Assembly: GCA_966250375.1 (NCBI GenBank)
Contig: CBINHE010000054.1
Coordinates: 1 to 28,453, forward strand
Direction: 5' to 3'
Source of the DNA: CAMLDH01 sp966250375
Lineage (GTDB): Bacteria > Pseudomonadota > Gammaproteobacteria > Burkholderiales > Burkholderiaceae_D
Length of the DNA stretch: 28,453 nt
Shown: one piece after another, positions 7,192 to 16,800 of the stretch
Layout: each line of letters starts with the position of its first letter
How positions within the stretch are numbered: position 1 is the first letter of the stretch
Program-made: the position numbers and the translations under genes
The notes under the pieces: generated by a model
The model's database searches: none
Told to the model about the DNA's origin: nothing
What the model saw: the letters and a program-made list of their open reading frames with translations, nothing else

Positions 7192-7342
7192 AATTCCCTC
7201 CCCTTCAAGGGGAGGGTTAGGGTGGGGATGGGTTTAATGTCGTGGCTTGTAACCCATCCCCATCCCAACCTTCCCCTTGAAGGGGAAGGAGTTCGAACAG
7301 TACCCGTTGAATGTTTAAAACACTTTTGCCTGCTACTTAGCT
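7192..7342. repeat. Intergenic palindromic repeat, related family
   Basis: Bases 7192-7291 form a long inverted repeat: CCCTCCCCTTCAAGGGGAGGG at the left, GGTTAGGGTGGGGATGGG paired with CCCATCCCCATCCCAACC, and CTTCCCCTTGAAGGGGAAGG at the right. It shares the CCCCTTGAAGGGG cores with 1948-2129 and 10457-10782 but lacks their TTACACAG ends. To its right, GTACCCGTTGAATGTTT (7300-7316) and a tttgcctgctacttag segment (to 7342) recur inverted at 26809-26882. Confidence 0.65.
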
Positions 7343-7356
7343 AATCTGAGCGTTCA

Positions 7357-8703
7357 ATGACACTCGCCCCCACACCATCCGGCCTGCAAGCTTATCGCGC
7401 GGGTGTACTGCATTTTCGTGCAGACCCCGCTTTCGACGACAACGCGCATGCGTGGCATGAGGATGGCCTCCTGGTTGTCGATAACGGAATAATACAAGCG
7501 GCAGGCGACTACGCCCAACTGAAATCCAGCCTTCCGCAAGGCACTCCTGTACATGATTACCGCGGCAAATTGATCGTGCCCGGCTTCATCGATACGCATA
7601 TCCACTATCCGCAAACCGACATGATCGCATCACCGTCGCCGGGACTGTTGTCGTGGCTGGAGAAGTATACATTTCCAACCGAACGCAAGTTCGACGATCC
7701 CGAGCACGCACGGGAGGTCGCCAGCTTCTTTCTCGATGAATTGCTACGTTGCGGCACCACCACCGCAATGGTGTATTGCACCGTGCATCCATCATCGGTC
7801 GAAGCGTTCTTTTCCGAGAGCGAAAAGCGCAATCTGCGCATGGTCGCCGGCAAGATCATGATGGACCGGAATTGCCCGGAATTTTTGCGCGATACGGCCG
7901 AGAGCGGCGCGCGCGAAAGCGAAGATCTCATCAAGAAATGGCACAAGCGCGGCCGTCAACTATATGCAATCACGCCGCGCTTTGCGCCGGCCTCGACCGA
8001 GGCGCAACTGCAACTCGCAGGCGAACTGGCCGCCGCTTATCCCGATACCTACCTGCAGACGCATGTTGCCGAAAACACTGATGAAGTGGCATGGGCCAAA
8101 TCGCTGTTCCCGCATGCGCGCAGCTATCTCGATGTGTATGACCATTACGGCATGATGCGTCCGCGCGCGATGTATGCGCATTGCATCTGGATCGATGACG
8201 CCGACCGTGCGCGCATGGCGCAAACGCAATCGGCAGTCTCGATATGCCCGACTTCCAACCTCTTTCTGGGCAGCGGCCTGTTCAATTTCGCGCGCGCCGA
8301 TGCGGCACGCGTGCCGTTATCGCTGGCCACCGATGTCGGCGGCGGAACGGCGTTTTCGATGCTGCAGACAATGAATGAAGCCTACAAGGTGGCGCGCATG
8401 GGCGGCGCCGACTTGCCGGCGTTGCGCCTGTTTTACCTGGCCACGCTGGGTGGTGCTCGCAGTATGCAGTTACAGGGCACGATCGGAAATTTTGCGCCTG
8501 GCGCGGAAGCCGACTTCATCGTACTCGACCCGAAAGCCACGCCTTTGCTGGCGCGCCGCACCGCGCGCATGAATAGCCTGGAAGAGTTGCTGTTCGCGTT
8601 GGCGCTGCTTGGTGATGACCGGACGGTTGCGGCGACTTACGTTGCAGGACATCGGCTCCATGCGCGCGACGATCGATCAACGGAACCTGGTTTGGCGATA
8701 TAA
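7357..8703 (+). CDS. guaD: Guanine deaminase
   Basis: 448 aa amidohydrolase converting guanine to xanthine and ammonia, a cytosolic purine-salvage/catabolic step. The metal site is visible: PGFIDTHIHYPQ (His81, His83), LQTHVAEN (His236), YAHCIWID (His275) and ATDVGGG (Asp326). The S-P-G-L-L-S-W-L-E-K-Y-T-F-P-x-E segment is characteristic of guanine deaminases. Length fits the family (about 430-450). The ribosome site is weak (TGAGCG). The gene is not in a recognisable xanthine/urate operon here and converges on the lyase gene with a 3-bp gap. Confidence 0.93.
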   Translation: MTLAPTPSGLQAYRAGVLHFRADPAFDDNAHAWHEDGLLVVDNGIIQAAGDYAQLKSSLPQGTPVHDYRGKLIVPGFIDTHIHYPQTDMIASPSPGLLSWLEKYTFPTERKFDDPEHAREVASFFLDELLRCGTTTAMVYCTVHPSSVEAFFSESEKRNLRMVAGKIMMDRNCPEFLRDTAESGARESEDLIKKWHKRGRQLYAITPRFAPASTEAQLQLAGELAAAYPDTYLQTHVAENTDEVAWAKSLFPHARSYLDVYDHYGMMRPRAMYAHCIWIDDADRARMAQTQSAVSICPTSNLFLGSGLFNFARADAARVPLSLATDVGGGTAFSMLQTMNEAYKVARMGGADLPALRLFYLATLGGARSMQLQGTIGNFAPGAEADFIVLDPKATPLLARRTARMNSLEELLFALALLGDDRTVAATYVAGHRLHARDDRSTEPGLAI

Positions 8704-8706
8704 AAC

Positions 8707-10332
8707 TTACACGAACTTCCCAAGCTTTTTCTCGACAGCAGCACGCACCGATCCACTCACCACGAACGACTGCGCCGCCGCGATATCGTCATGGAACCAG
8801 CGATCCCCATCCAGGCACGCCGGAATCTGCCGTCGCACTTCGTCATACGCCGCCTGCGTCCCCTGCCCCAGCACAAACCCCGGCAGCAACGATGCCGTCA
8901 TCGTCAACGCCTGCGCCGCCAACAACATTTCCACACCGACGATGTATTGCGTATTCGCGACCACCGTAGCCGCCTTGCGTGCGCACCAGGTCGAATTGGA
9001 AACGTGGTCTTCGCTATTGCCCTTGGCAGGAACACTGTCGACGCTGCCCGGCATGCACAAGGTGCGATTCTCCATCACGAGCGAACTAAGCGAACACTGC
9101 ACCACCGGATAACCGGTGTTCACGCCACGCACACCGGACATCAGATTGCGCGGCAAACCCCATGACAGCGTCGGATCGATCAGGCGCGCCACGCGCCGCT
9201 CGCAAATGCTGCCCAGATCCGCCACTGCCATCGCCAGCAAATCCATCGCCTGCGCCAGATATTGCCCATGGAAATTACCGCCCGAGATGATTTCAAAGCC
9301 GCCGCCATCTTTGCCGAAGATCAGCGGATTGTCAGTCGCGGAATTGATCTCCTTGCCGACGATGGTGTCGATATAGTCCAGCGCATCGAATACCGGGCCA
9401 TACACTTGCGGCGCGCAACGCAAGGAATACACATCCTGAATCCGCGCCGTGTACGGGATATCGGCGCGGCGCAGCTCCTCCGGGAATTGCACCGCGCGCG
9501 CCTCATGCGTGGTGCGGGTGGAGCCCTGCAACAGCTTGCGCACAATCGCGGCCGTCTTGATCTGGCCGGCATGCGGACGCGCTTGATGAATGCGCTCGTC
9601 GAATGCCGACATTTCGGCGCGCATCGCCTCCAGCGTCAAGCCCAGCGACAGGCATGCATCGGATAGCAGATTGCGCGCATCGTGCGCGGCCAGCACCGCG
9701 ACTGCCAGCGACACGGTGCAGCCATTGATCAGCGCCGATGCGTCTTTCGCTTTCAGGTCGAACTTGACCGGGCCGATGCCGGCTTGCGCAATCGCTTGTG
9801 GCGCCGGCATGCGCTGCCCCTGGTACATCACTTGCGCTTCATCGAAACCGGCGATAGCAGCGGCGAGATACGCCAGCGGCGCCAAGTCACCCGATGCGCC
9901 GACCGACCCCTTTTGCGGCATGACCGGGTGAATGCCGGCATTGAGAAACGCCAGCAGGCGATCAACCACTTCAACGCGCGGCGCGGAATAATTGCTGGCA
10001 AACGCATTGGCGCGCAACAACATCGTCGCGCGGCTGACCTCCTCCGAAAACGGCTCGCCCATGCCGGCCGCATGCGCCTTGATCAACCGGGTCTGAAACA
10101 GTTCGATATGCTCGACCTTGATGCGGGTATCTTTCAGCAAGCCGACGCCGGTATTGAAGCTGTACATCATCGGCGCTTCATCGTGCATCCAGGTCGCCTC
10201 GATATAGTCGCGGCTTTCTTTCAGCGCCGCGCGCGAGGATGGCGCGAGAGCGACCTTGACGCCGGCATCGCGTGCAACCGAGGCCACTTGCTCTGCGGTG
10301 AGGGTAAAGCCGTCGATGGTAATAGTTGTCAT
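8707..10332 (-). CDS. hutH: Histidine ammonia-lyase-type MIO enzyme
   Basis: 541 aa from the ATG at 10332, preferred over the frame opening at 10374 because that extension lies in a repeat and GGAA precedes the inner ATG. The protein is a class I lyase with an autocatalytic MIO cofactor formed from Ala146-Ser147-Gly148 in GSVGASGDLAPLAY. Tyr57 (MYSFNTGVG), the QDVYSLRC segment and NSEDHVS match histidine ammonia-lyase, whose Glu in EDHVS contacts the imidazole. The A-H pair in KAHAAG resembles the S-H of HutH rather than tyrosine or phenylalanine lyases. It would deaminate L-histidine to urocanate. No hutU, hutI, hutC or transporter is adjacent. A different aromatic amino acid as substrate cannot be excluded, since NSEDHVS differs from the usual NQEDHVS. 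Confidence 0.85.
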   Translation of the reverse strand: MTTITIDGFTLTAEQVASVARDAGVKVALAPSSRAALKESRDYIEATWMHDEAPMMYSFNTGVGLLKDTRIKVEHIELFQTRLIKAHAAGMGEPFSEEVSRATMLLRANAFASNYSAPRVEVVDRLLAFLNAGIHPVMPQKGSVGASGDLAPLAYLAAAIAGFDEAQVMYQGQRMPAPQAIAQAGIGPVKFDLKAKDASALINGCTVSLAVAVLAAHDARNLLSDACLSLGLTLEAMRAEMSAFDERIHQARPHAGQIKTAAIVRKLLQGSTRTTHEARAVQFPEELRRADIPYTARIQDVYSLRCAPQVYGPVFDALDYIDTIVGKEINSATDNPLIFGKDGGGFEIISGGNFHGQYLAQAMDLLAMAVADLGSICERRVARLIDPTLSWGLPRNLMSGVRGVNTGYPVVQCSLSSLVMENRTLCMPGSVDSVPAKGNSEDHVSNSTWCARKAATVVANTQYIVGVEMLLAAQALTMTASLLPGFVLGQGTQAAYDEVRRQIPACLDGDRWFHDDIAAAQSFVVSGSVRAAVEKKLGKFV

Positions 10333-10360
10333 GATTTTGATTCCATTTCCTGTTTTCGCT

Positions 10361-10456
10361 AAGTAACCAAGCAAAATTAATTGTGATTTCTATGCGGTAT
10401 TTTTTGTAGGAGCGAGCCTTGCCCCTACAAATTCATCGTTCCTTTTGCATGATTGC
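10361..10456. repeat. REP-like composite repeat, copy 2 (shortened)
   Basis: aagtaaccaagcaaaattaa followed by gtgatttctatgcggtattttttgtaggagc matches the reverse complement of 2222-2275 almost base for base. The central palindrome has collapsed to gtaggagcgagccttgcccctac. The right flank (ctacaaattcatcgttccttttgcatgattgc) matches the complement of 2130-2165. It is therefore an inverted copy of the composite element at 2130-2275. It lies just upstream of the ammonia-lyase start codon and may contain its promoter. Confidence 0.7.
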
Positions 10457-10782
10457 TTACACAGAAGTCAGAAATTAAGGCGACGATAGCGTGATGCGCG
10501 CTCCTTCCCCTTCAAGGGGGCGTAGCAGGGAATTCGGTTCGCATGCGATCCGCCTGCGGAGCGGATTGCGCTTGCAAGCGCAATCCTCTTGGTTGGGATG
10601 GGGTTTTACACGGCGGATTTACCCCATCCCCCCTTGCAGGGCGCACACAGGCTTGCAAGCCTGTGTCGTTCCGCAGGCGCGGGACATGTCCCGCGAAACC
10701 CCTGCTCCACCCCTAGCCCTCCCCCTTGAAAGGGAGGGAACACGCAGGTTCTCCGTCCCCTAAGTTACTGACTTTTGTGTAA
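10457..10782. repeat. MITE-like element, copy 2, inverted and expanded
   Basis: The left end TTACACAGAAGTCAGAAATT and onward equals the complement of the right end of copy 1 (1948-2129). The right end (ccctaagttactgacttttgtgtaa) equals the complement of its left end with a few changes. The interior is about 144 bp longer and contains further small palindromes (TTGCGCTTGCAAGCGCAA, CACAGGCTTGCAAGCCTGTG, GCGGGACATGTCCCGC). It has no coding capacity and is inverted relative to copy 1. Confidence 0.75.
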
Positions 10783-10844
10783 AACGGCAACGGCAGCATC
10801 CACAACCCTGATTGACGTGCCCGCCGGGCCGGAATTGCCGGTCC

Positions 10845-10891
10845 GGTGCAAATAGCGCTACCAGATTTTATCCGGTAGCGCTATTTGCACC
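10845..10891. terminator. 18-bp perfect inverted repeat spanning the kinase stop codon
   Basis: GGTGCAAATAGCGCTACC (10845-10862) and its exact complement (10874-10891) flank an 11-nt loop. The kinase gene's stop codon (10868-10870, minus strand) falls in the loop, and its last six sense codons before the final Gly form one arm. No T-run follows, but a second GC palindrome (CCGGGCCGGAATTGCCGGTCCGG, about 10834-10846) adjoins it. It probably ends or protects the kinase mRNA. Confidence 0.5.
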
Positions 10892-13800
10892 AGAACCGCT
10901 GCTCTTCCGATATCTTTCCACCAGGTGCAGCACGGCCCGGGACTGGTAATTCCTGGCCAGCGAATTCAACTGACTCGCAAAGGGACGATAGCGTTCATCC
11001 AGCTGTACCAAATGCTCTGCCTGCCCCATGATTTCATGCATGTTGCCCAGCAATGCCAGACGGTGCAGCACTTCCATCTCGTGCGCCGGTGGCGCCAAGA
11101 TGGGTCCCGCCTCAGACTCCAGCGGCGGTCCCGCTGCTGAGGGAGCGTAGCGCCATTCCAGCTGCAGCAACGTTGCAATTCGGTCGAGAAGCTTGTCTGC
11201 GTCGATCGGTTTGGGGAGAAAGGCATTCCCCCCGGCCAGCAGGCTTTTCTTGCTATCGCTGGCGGAAACGCTGGCCGATACCGCAATAATCAGTACCTCC
11301 TTGCAAGCCGGGAGCTGGCGCAGCAGGCGCATGGCTTCCAGCCCATCCATCTCCGGCATGACGATGTCCATCACGATCAGGTGCGGCCGCAGGCGTTGCG
11401 CCATGTCCAGCCCTTCGCGGCCATTCGCCGCCTCGGCGACTTCAAAGCCGAGCGGCGTTAATAAATCGGTGAGCACCGCCCGGTTCTCGGCGCCATCGTC
11501 GACCACCAGGACCTTTCGGCGTGGTCCCGCATAACCGGTCTCGGTTCTTCTGGCCGTCACGGCCGTTTCTGCCTTCGCCGGCTGCGCCTCCAGCTCGAAC
11601 CGGAACGAGCTGCCTTGGCCGACCCGGCTTTCAACCTGGATATCGCTGCCCATCAGGCGCACATATTGCCGGCTGATTGTCAGGCCCAGACCGGTGCCGG
11701 AGAAACGGCGCTGCGTCTCGCCGGCCTGTTCGAAAGGTTGGAAGATAGCGTCCAGTTGATTCGCGGCGATGCCAACGCCAGTGTCCTGTACCTCGAAGCG
11801 CAGCCGGTCAGGGGGCGCAAACTGGATTCGCAGGACGACTTGGCCACGATCGGTGAACTTTACGGCGTTGGACAACAGGTTGAGCAAGACCTGGCGCAGC
11901 CGCTTTTCGTCGGCCCGAATCCACTGGGGCAGATCCGGGGCGATGTCGCAGACCAGGTCCACGCCCTTCTGCACCGCTTTCACGTCGACGATGTCGATGA
12001 TGCTCTGCACAAATTGCGGGAACTGGAGGTCGGCCAGGTAGAGTTCCATCTTGCCGGCTTCGATTTTGGCCAGGTCCAGGATATCGTTGATGAGGGTGAG
12101 CAGATGCTCGCCGCTCTTGCGGATCACGTTCACCCCCGCGAGCTGCCGTTCGACCAGCGCCGGGTCGCGCTCCAGGATCTGGGCGTAGCCGAGAATGCCG
12201 TTGAGCGGGGTACGCAGTTCATGGCTCATGCTGGACAGGAAGGCGCTCTTGGCCAGGTTGGCGGCTTCCGCGGCATGCCGTGCTTCCCGTTCGGCTTCGG
12301 CTCGCTTGCGCTCAGAGAGATCCAGCACGAACGCGAGGCCTGTTTCCTGGGATTTTTCAAAGAAGGTGACGCCGATGAGAATCGGGAGGCGGCTGCCATC
12401 CTTGCGGATGAATTCCTTTTCGAAGGGGGGAGCACTGCCGGTCCGCTTGAGCACCTCGATGGCGTGTGCATCGGCCTCGCGAGATTCCGGCGGCGTGATA
12501 TCCGTCCACCGCAGCGCCCCGGACTGCAAGTCGTCCCTCGAATACCCTGTCATGTGCAGGAAAGCATCATTGGCTTCGGTAATGGCGCCTTGCAAGTCCC
12601 AGAAAAACATTCCGATGATGTTGGAATCGACCAGGCGCTGAATGCGGGCATGGTTTTCCCGCACGTCGGAATAGAGTCGCGCATTTTCCAGCGAGATGGC
12701 AGCTTGGGAGGCCAGCAGTTCCAGCACCTGGACCCGGTCCGGGGTAAAGGCATGGGTGGTCAGATTGTTTTCCAGGTAGAGCAGGCCGACCAGGGCGGAT
12801 TGGCGAAGAATGGGCAGGCACAACACGGACTTGGGGTGCTGTCGCGAAAAGTACGGGTCGGCCGAAAACGGGTGCGGTTGGGCGGCATCCATGAGCAGCA
12901 CATGCTCACGGCTGCGCCGGACATATTGGAGAATGGCCTGGGGGAGAGGCGTGGCGCCGGCATGCCGCCGCACGTGCACGGCCTGCTGATCGACACTGGC
13001 ATCCGCCGCGAGCACAAGATCGTCATCATGGGCCAGCAGCAGCCAGCCGCTCTGCGCGCCGGCGTTTTCGAGCACGAGGCGCATGAGCGTGTCGATCAGT
13101 TCGTCGAGCACGATGCTGCCGGAGATGGCTTGCGAGGCTTTGGCCATCGACAACATGTCCAGCCGGGTCTCGCTGCCGGGCGATGCGGCGGGCATGCGCA
13201 AGGAATGGGCGCGCAGTTGCGGGTAGCGCTCTTCGAGTTGCCGGACCTTGCCTGTCGCGCCCCACTGCGCATAGCAGGTGCGCGCCCGTTCCAGATGGGC
13301 ATTGCCGGCGGTTGGAAGGCCGCGTGCCAGGTAGAATCGGGCGGCGAGTTCGTGGGCGACGCCCTCGTTGTGCACGAAACCATTCTTGTGCGCCGAGCGG
13401 ATGGCCGCTTCATACAAACGCTCGGCGTCGAGCTCCCGGCCTTCGATGCGGGCAATCTCCGCGGCGACGAGCGCGGCCCGATTTTCGAAATTCTCCGGAC
13501 AATTCGCCGCCCCGACCTCGAGCTGGCGGTGATGGGTGGCCAGCGCTTCCAGATGCGGAGCGCGTTGGTCGATGGCGACGGAGTCGCAGCATGCGGCGCG
13601 CGAAAGGGCACCGTAAAAGTGATATTCCACGCTTTCAAAAAAGCCTGGCGACGTCCAAAGCAGCGGCTCTGCCCGTGTTGCAGCCTCAATGGCTGCCCCA
13701 TAATCGCCGGCAAAAAAGCGCGCTTGCAGCTTGCGGGTCCAGTACCAGCACTCGGCAATCGCCAGCCTCGGGTTGCCGGCAAAGCGGTGCTCGATCTGAC

Positions 13801-16800
13801 GCTCGTCGAACTGCGCATCGTCCAAGACGCCGAATGTCGGCGTCAGGCCGCGCAGCGTCCGAATAAGCCCGAGCTGCGTGGCGATGCAGTCAATGACGAG
13901 ACCGAACCGTATCTTCTGCACAAAGGCGAGGCCATGCTCGGCTTCGCGCTGCACTTCGTCGAGCGGATCGCCCGCCGCGAGAAGGTTCGTGAGGATGTTG
14001 TTGCAGCAGTACCCCGCATAGGTGAGATCGCCGATCCGGTTAGCTGCCTCGAACGCCTGGCGCAGCAGATCGCGGACGCTCTTGACATGTCTGGCCCAGG
14101 GGAGAACGAACGCGCCGAAGGCGAGATAGGTCCCGGCCTGGAAACGCCTCAACCCACGGTGTTCGACCAAGTCACAGCCAAGCCGAGCGAAGCGATAGGC
14201 AGCCTGGTAGTCGCCGAACATCGGGCCGGCGACCATGCCAAGCCTTACATAGGCTTGGCACGAGCCGTCACTGTTGCCACGCTCGAGGCTGAGATTGACC
14301 GCCTTGGAGGTAAGCAGCGAACTCAAGTTCACATCCGAAAACAAGGCAGGCGCGGCGAGTTTGGACAGGACATCGAGCGTCGCGAGGGATGCCGGGTCGG
14401 TCATCAAGGGCAGATCGATGAGTTCCTCGATCGCACGGCCGCCGAGATTCGACCATATCCGCTCATATTCGCCGCGCACCTCCTCTTCCGTCGGGTGCGG
14501 CGACCAGTCGATGCCCAGATGCCGCAGATAGTCGAGACCGACTTCGATCGCGAGGTCGCTCCGGTCGAGGTTCGTGTACAGATCCTCGCGCAGGCACGCC
14601 ACAGTCGCCTGTTCCACCGTCGTGGCGGCGCGCGCCGACAGCATCGCCAGGCGCTCCTCTGCGACGGCCAGCGCGCTGGTCAGGAATTCGCATTCGGCCC
14701 GGTTCAGCTCCAGACGGAAGATCAGCGCATGCCGGCGCTCCCAGCAATCCTCCGTCAGTAGCGCCGCGCCGGCGGTAACATAAGCCAGGGCCGAGGCATA
14801 GGCGGTCGCTGCCTTGGCGCGGTTGCCGGCCAGCAGGTTCAGTTCGGCAATACGCTCCCGCTCTTCCTGTGATTCGATCAGGCCGCTGCCGCGATTGAGC
14901 TGACTGACAACCTCGAAGATCCTTTCCTCGATCGTCTCGGGCGCCAGGCTGGATATCAGGATGCGGCCGATGCGCAGATGCATCCCAGCCCGCGATGCCG
15001 TGGGGATCAGCGAATAGACTGCTTCCTGAACCCGGTCATGGAGGAACGTATAGGTGTCCTCCTGCCGGAACACCAGCCCCATCCGCACCGCCTCCCGCAA
15101 CAAGGCGGGGACTGCCTCCGCGGATTGCCCAAGGATAAGGCCGAGCGTGGCGACGTCCGCGGCATTGCCCAGACAGGCGAACTGGGCCAGGGTATCTTGC
15201 GTGTCTTGCGGCAGACGGGCGAGCTTGCCCACCATCAGGTCCACCACGTTGTCCGTATAGCCCTTGGCATGGATGCGGGCCAGGTTCCAGCGCCAGGCAC
15301 CATGGCTGGCATCGAAGCGCAGCAGTTTCTCCTCGGCCAGCGCCGTCAGGAACTGAAGGGTGAAGAAGGGATTGCCGCCGGTCTTATCCAGCACCAGTTG
15401 CGCCAGCGGCCGGGCCTCTGCCGGTGGGCAATGCAGCGACGCGGCAACGAGTTGCGCGACCTCGCCCTCGGTCAGCGGGGCGAGCACGATGCTCTGCACG
15501 GCACCGCCCGCCTCGCGGATCTCTTCCAGGCTGCGCATCAGCGGGTGGTTGGGATCGACCTCGTTGTCGCGGTAGGCGCCGACCAGCAACAGGTAACGCA
15601 CATCCGGGTGGGTCGCCAGATCGGCGAGCAGAGCCAGCGTCCCCGCGTCCAGCCATTGCAGGTCGTCGAGGAACAGCACCAGCGGGTGCTCCACGCGGGC
15701 AAACACGCCGATGAAGCGCCGGAACACCAGCTGGAAGCGGCGCTGTGCATCCTGCGGCGGCAACTCCGGGACGGGCGGTTGCGGGCCGATGACGATCTCG
15801 AGCTGGGGGATCAGGCTGACCATGAGCTGGCCATTCGGACCCAGCGCCTCGCGAATGGCATCCCGCCAGTGGGCGATGTCGGTGTCGCTCTCGCCCAGGA
15901 TCTGGCGAACCAGGCTGTCGAAGGCCTGGGCCAGCGTGGCATAGGGAATGTCGCGCTTGTACTGATCGAACTTGCCGGAGATGAAGTAGCCGCGCTTTTC
16001 CACGATCGGCTGTTGCAGCTCATTGACCAGCGCGGATTTCCCAACCCCGGAATAGCCGGACACCGTGACCAGCATCGGCGCGCCCGTCGTGACTACTGCC
16101 TGGAACGCGGCCAGCAGCGCCGCCGTCTCCTGCGTGCGCCCGTAAAGTTTGTGCGGAACCAGGAAGCGGTCGGAAACGTCTTGCGTGCCGAGTGCAAAGG
16201 GTGCGACCTGTCGGCACGCTTGCCATTGGACCAGACAGCGCTCCAGATCGGCCAGGAGACCGCCGGCACTTTGGTAACGGTCCTCCGGCACCTTGGCCAG
16301 CAGTTTCAGCACGATGTCCGACACTGGCTGCGCAATCTCCGGAATCAGGTCCGATACGGAGGGCGGTATCCGGGCGATGTGGCAATGCACCCATCCGGGC
16401 GGATCGTCCGCCTGAAAAGGCAACTGCCCAGTCAACAAGCGATACAGCGTGATCCCCAACGAATAGAAATCCGTGCGGTAATCGGCCTGGCGGTTCATCC
16501 TGCCGGTCTGTTCGGGCGAGAGATAAGCCCAGTCGCCTGCGGCGGTTGGGGCTCCGGATGAAAAAGCCTCGTGCTCGCGCGAGGTGGCCCGGCCCAGATC
16601 CGCCAGCCGTACCTGGTCATTGTCGCGTGCGATGAGGATGTTGGCGGGGCGGATATCGTGATGAACGATGTCGGCGGCATGGAGCGCTGCCAAAGCGCGG
16701 GTCAGCTGGATGGCGATGTGCAGGACGGTCGGCAGAGCGAGGCGCCGCTCGCGTGCCAGAACGGTCTCCAGGCACTCGCCGGCGAAGTGCTCCAGCACCA

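Noticed and set aside
10333..10374. Start of the ammonia-lyase at 10374.
   Set aside because: The extra 14 residues overlap a dispersed repeat and are not family-like; the ATG at 10332 has a better ribosome site.
11615..14761. A 1048-codon open frame on the plus strand.
   Set aside because: It lies wholly antisense to the 2056-aa hybrid kinase, whose domains are unmistakable. Its translation has no family features and reflects GC-rich codon bias; the same holds for 14978-16561.
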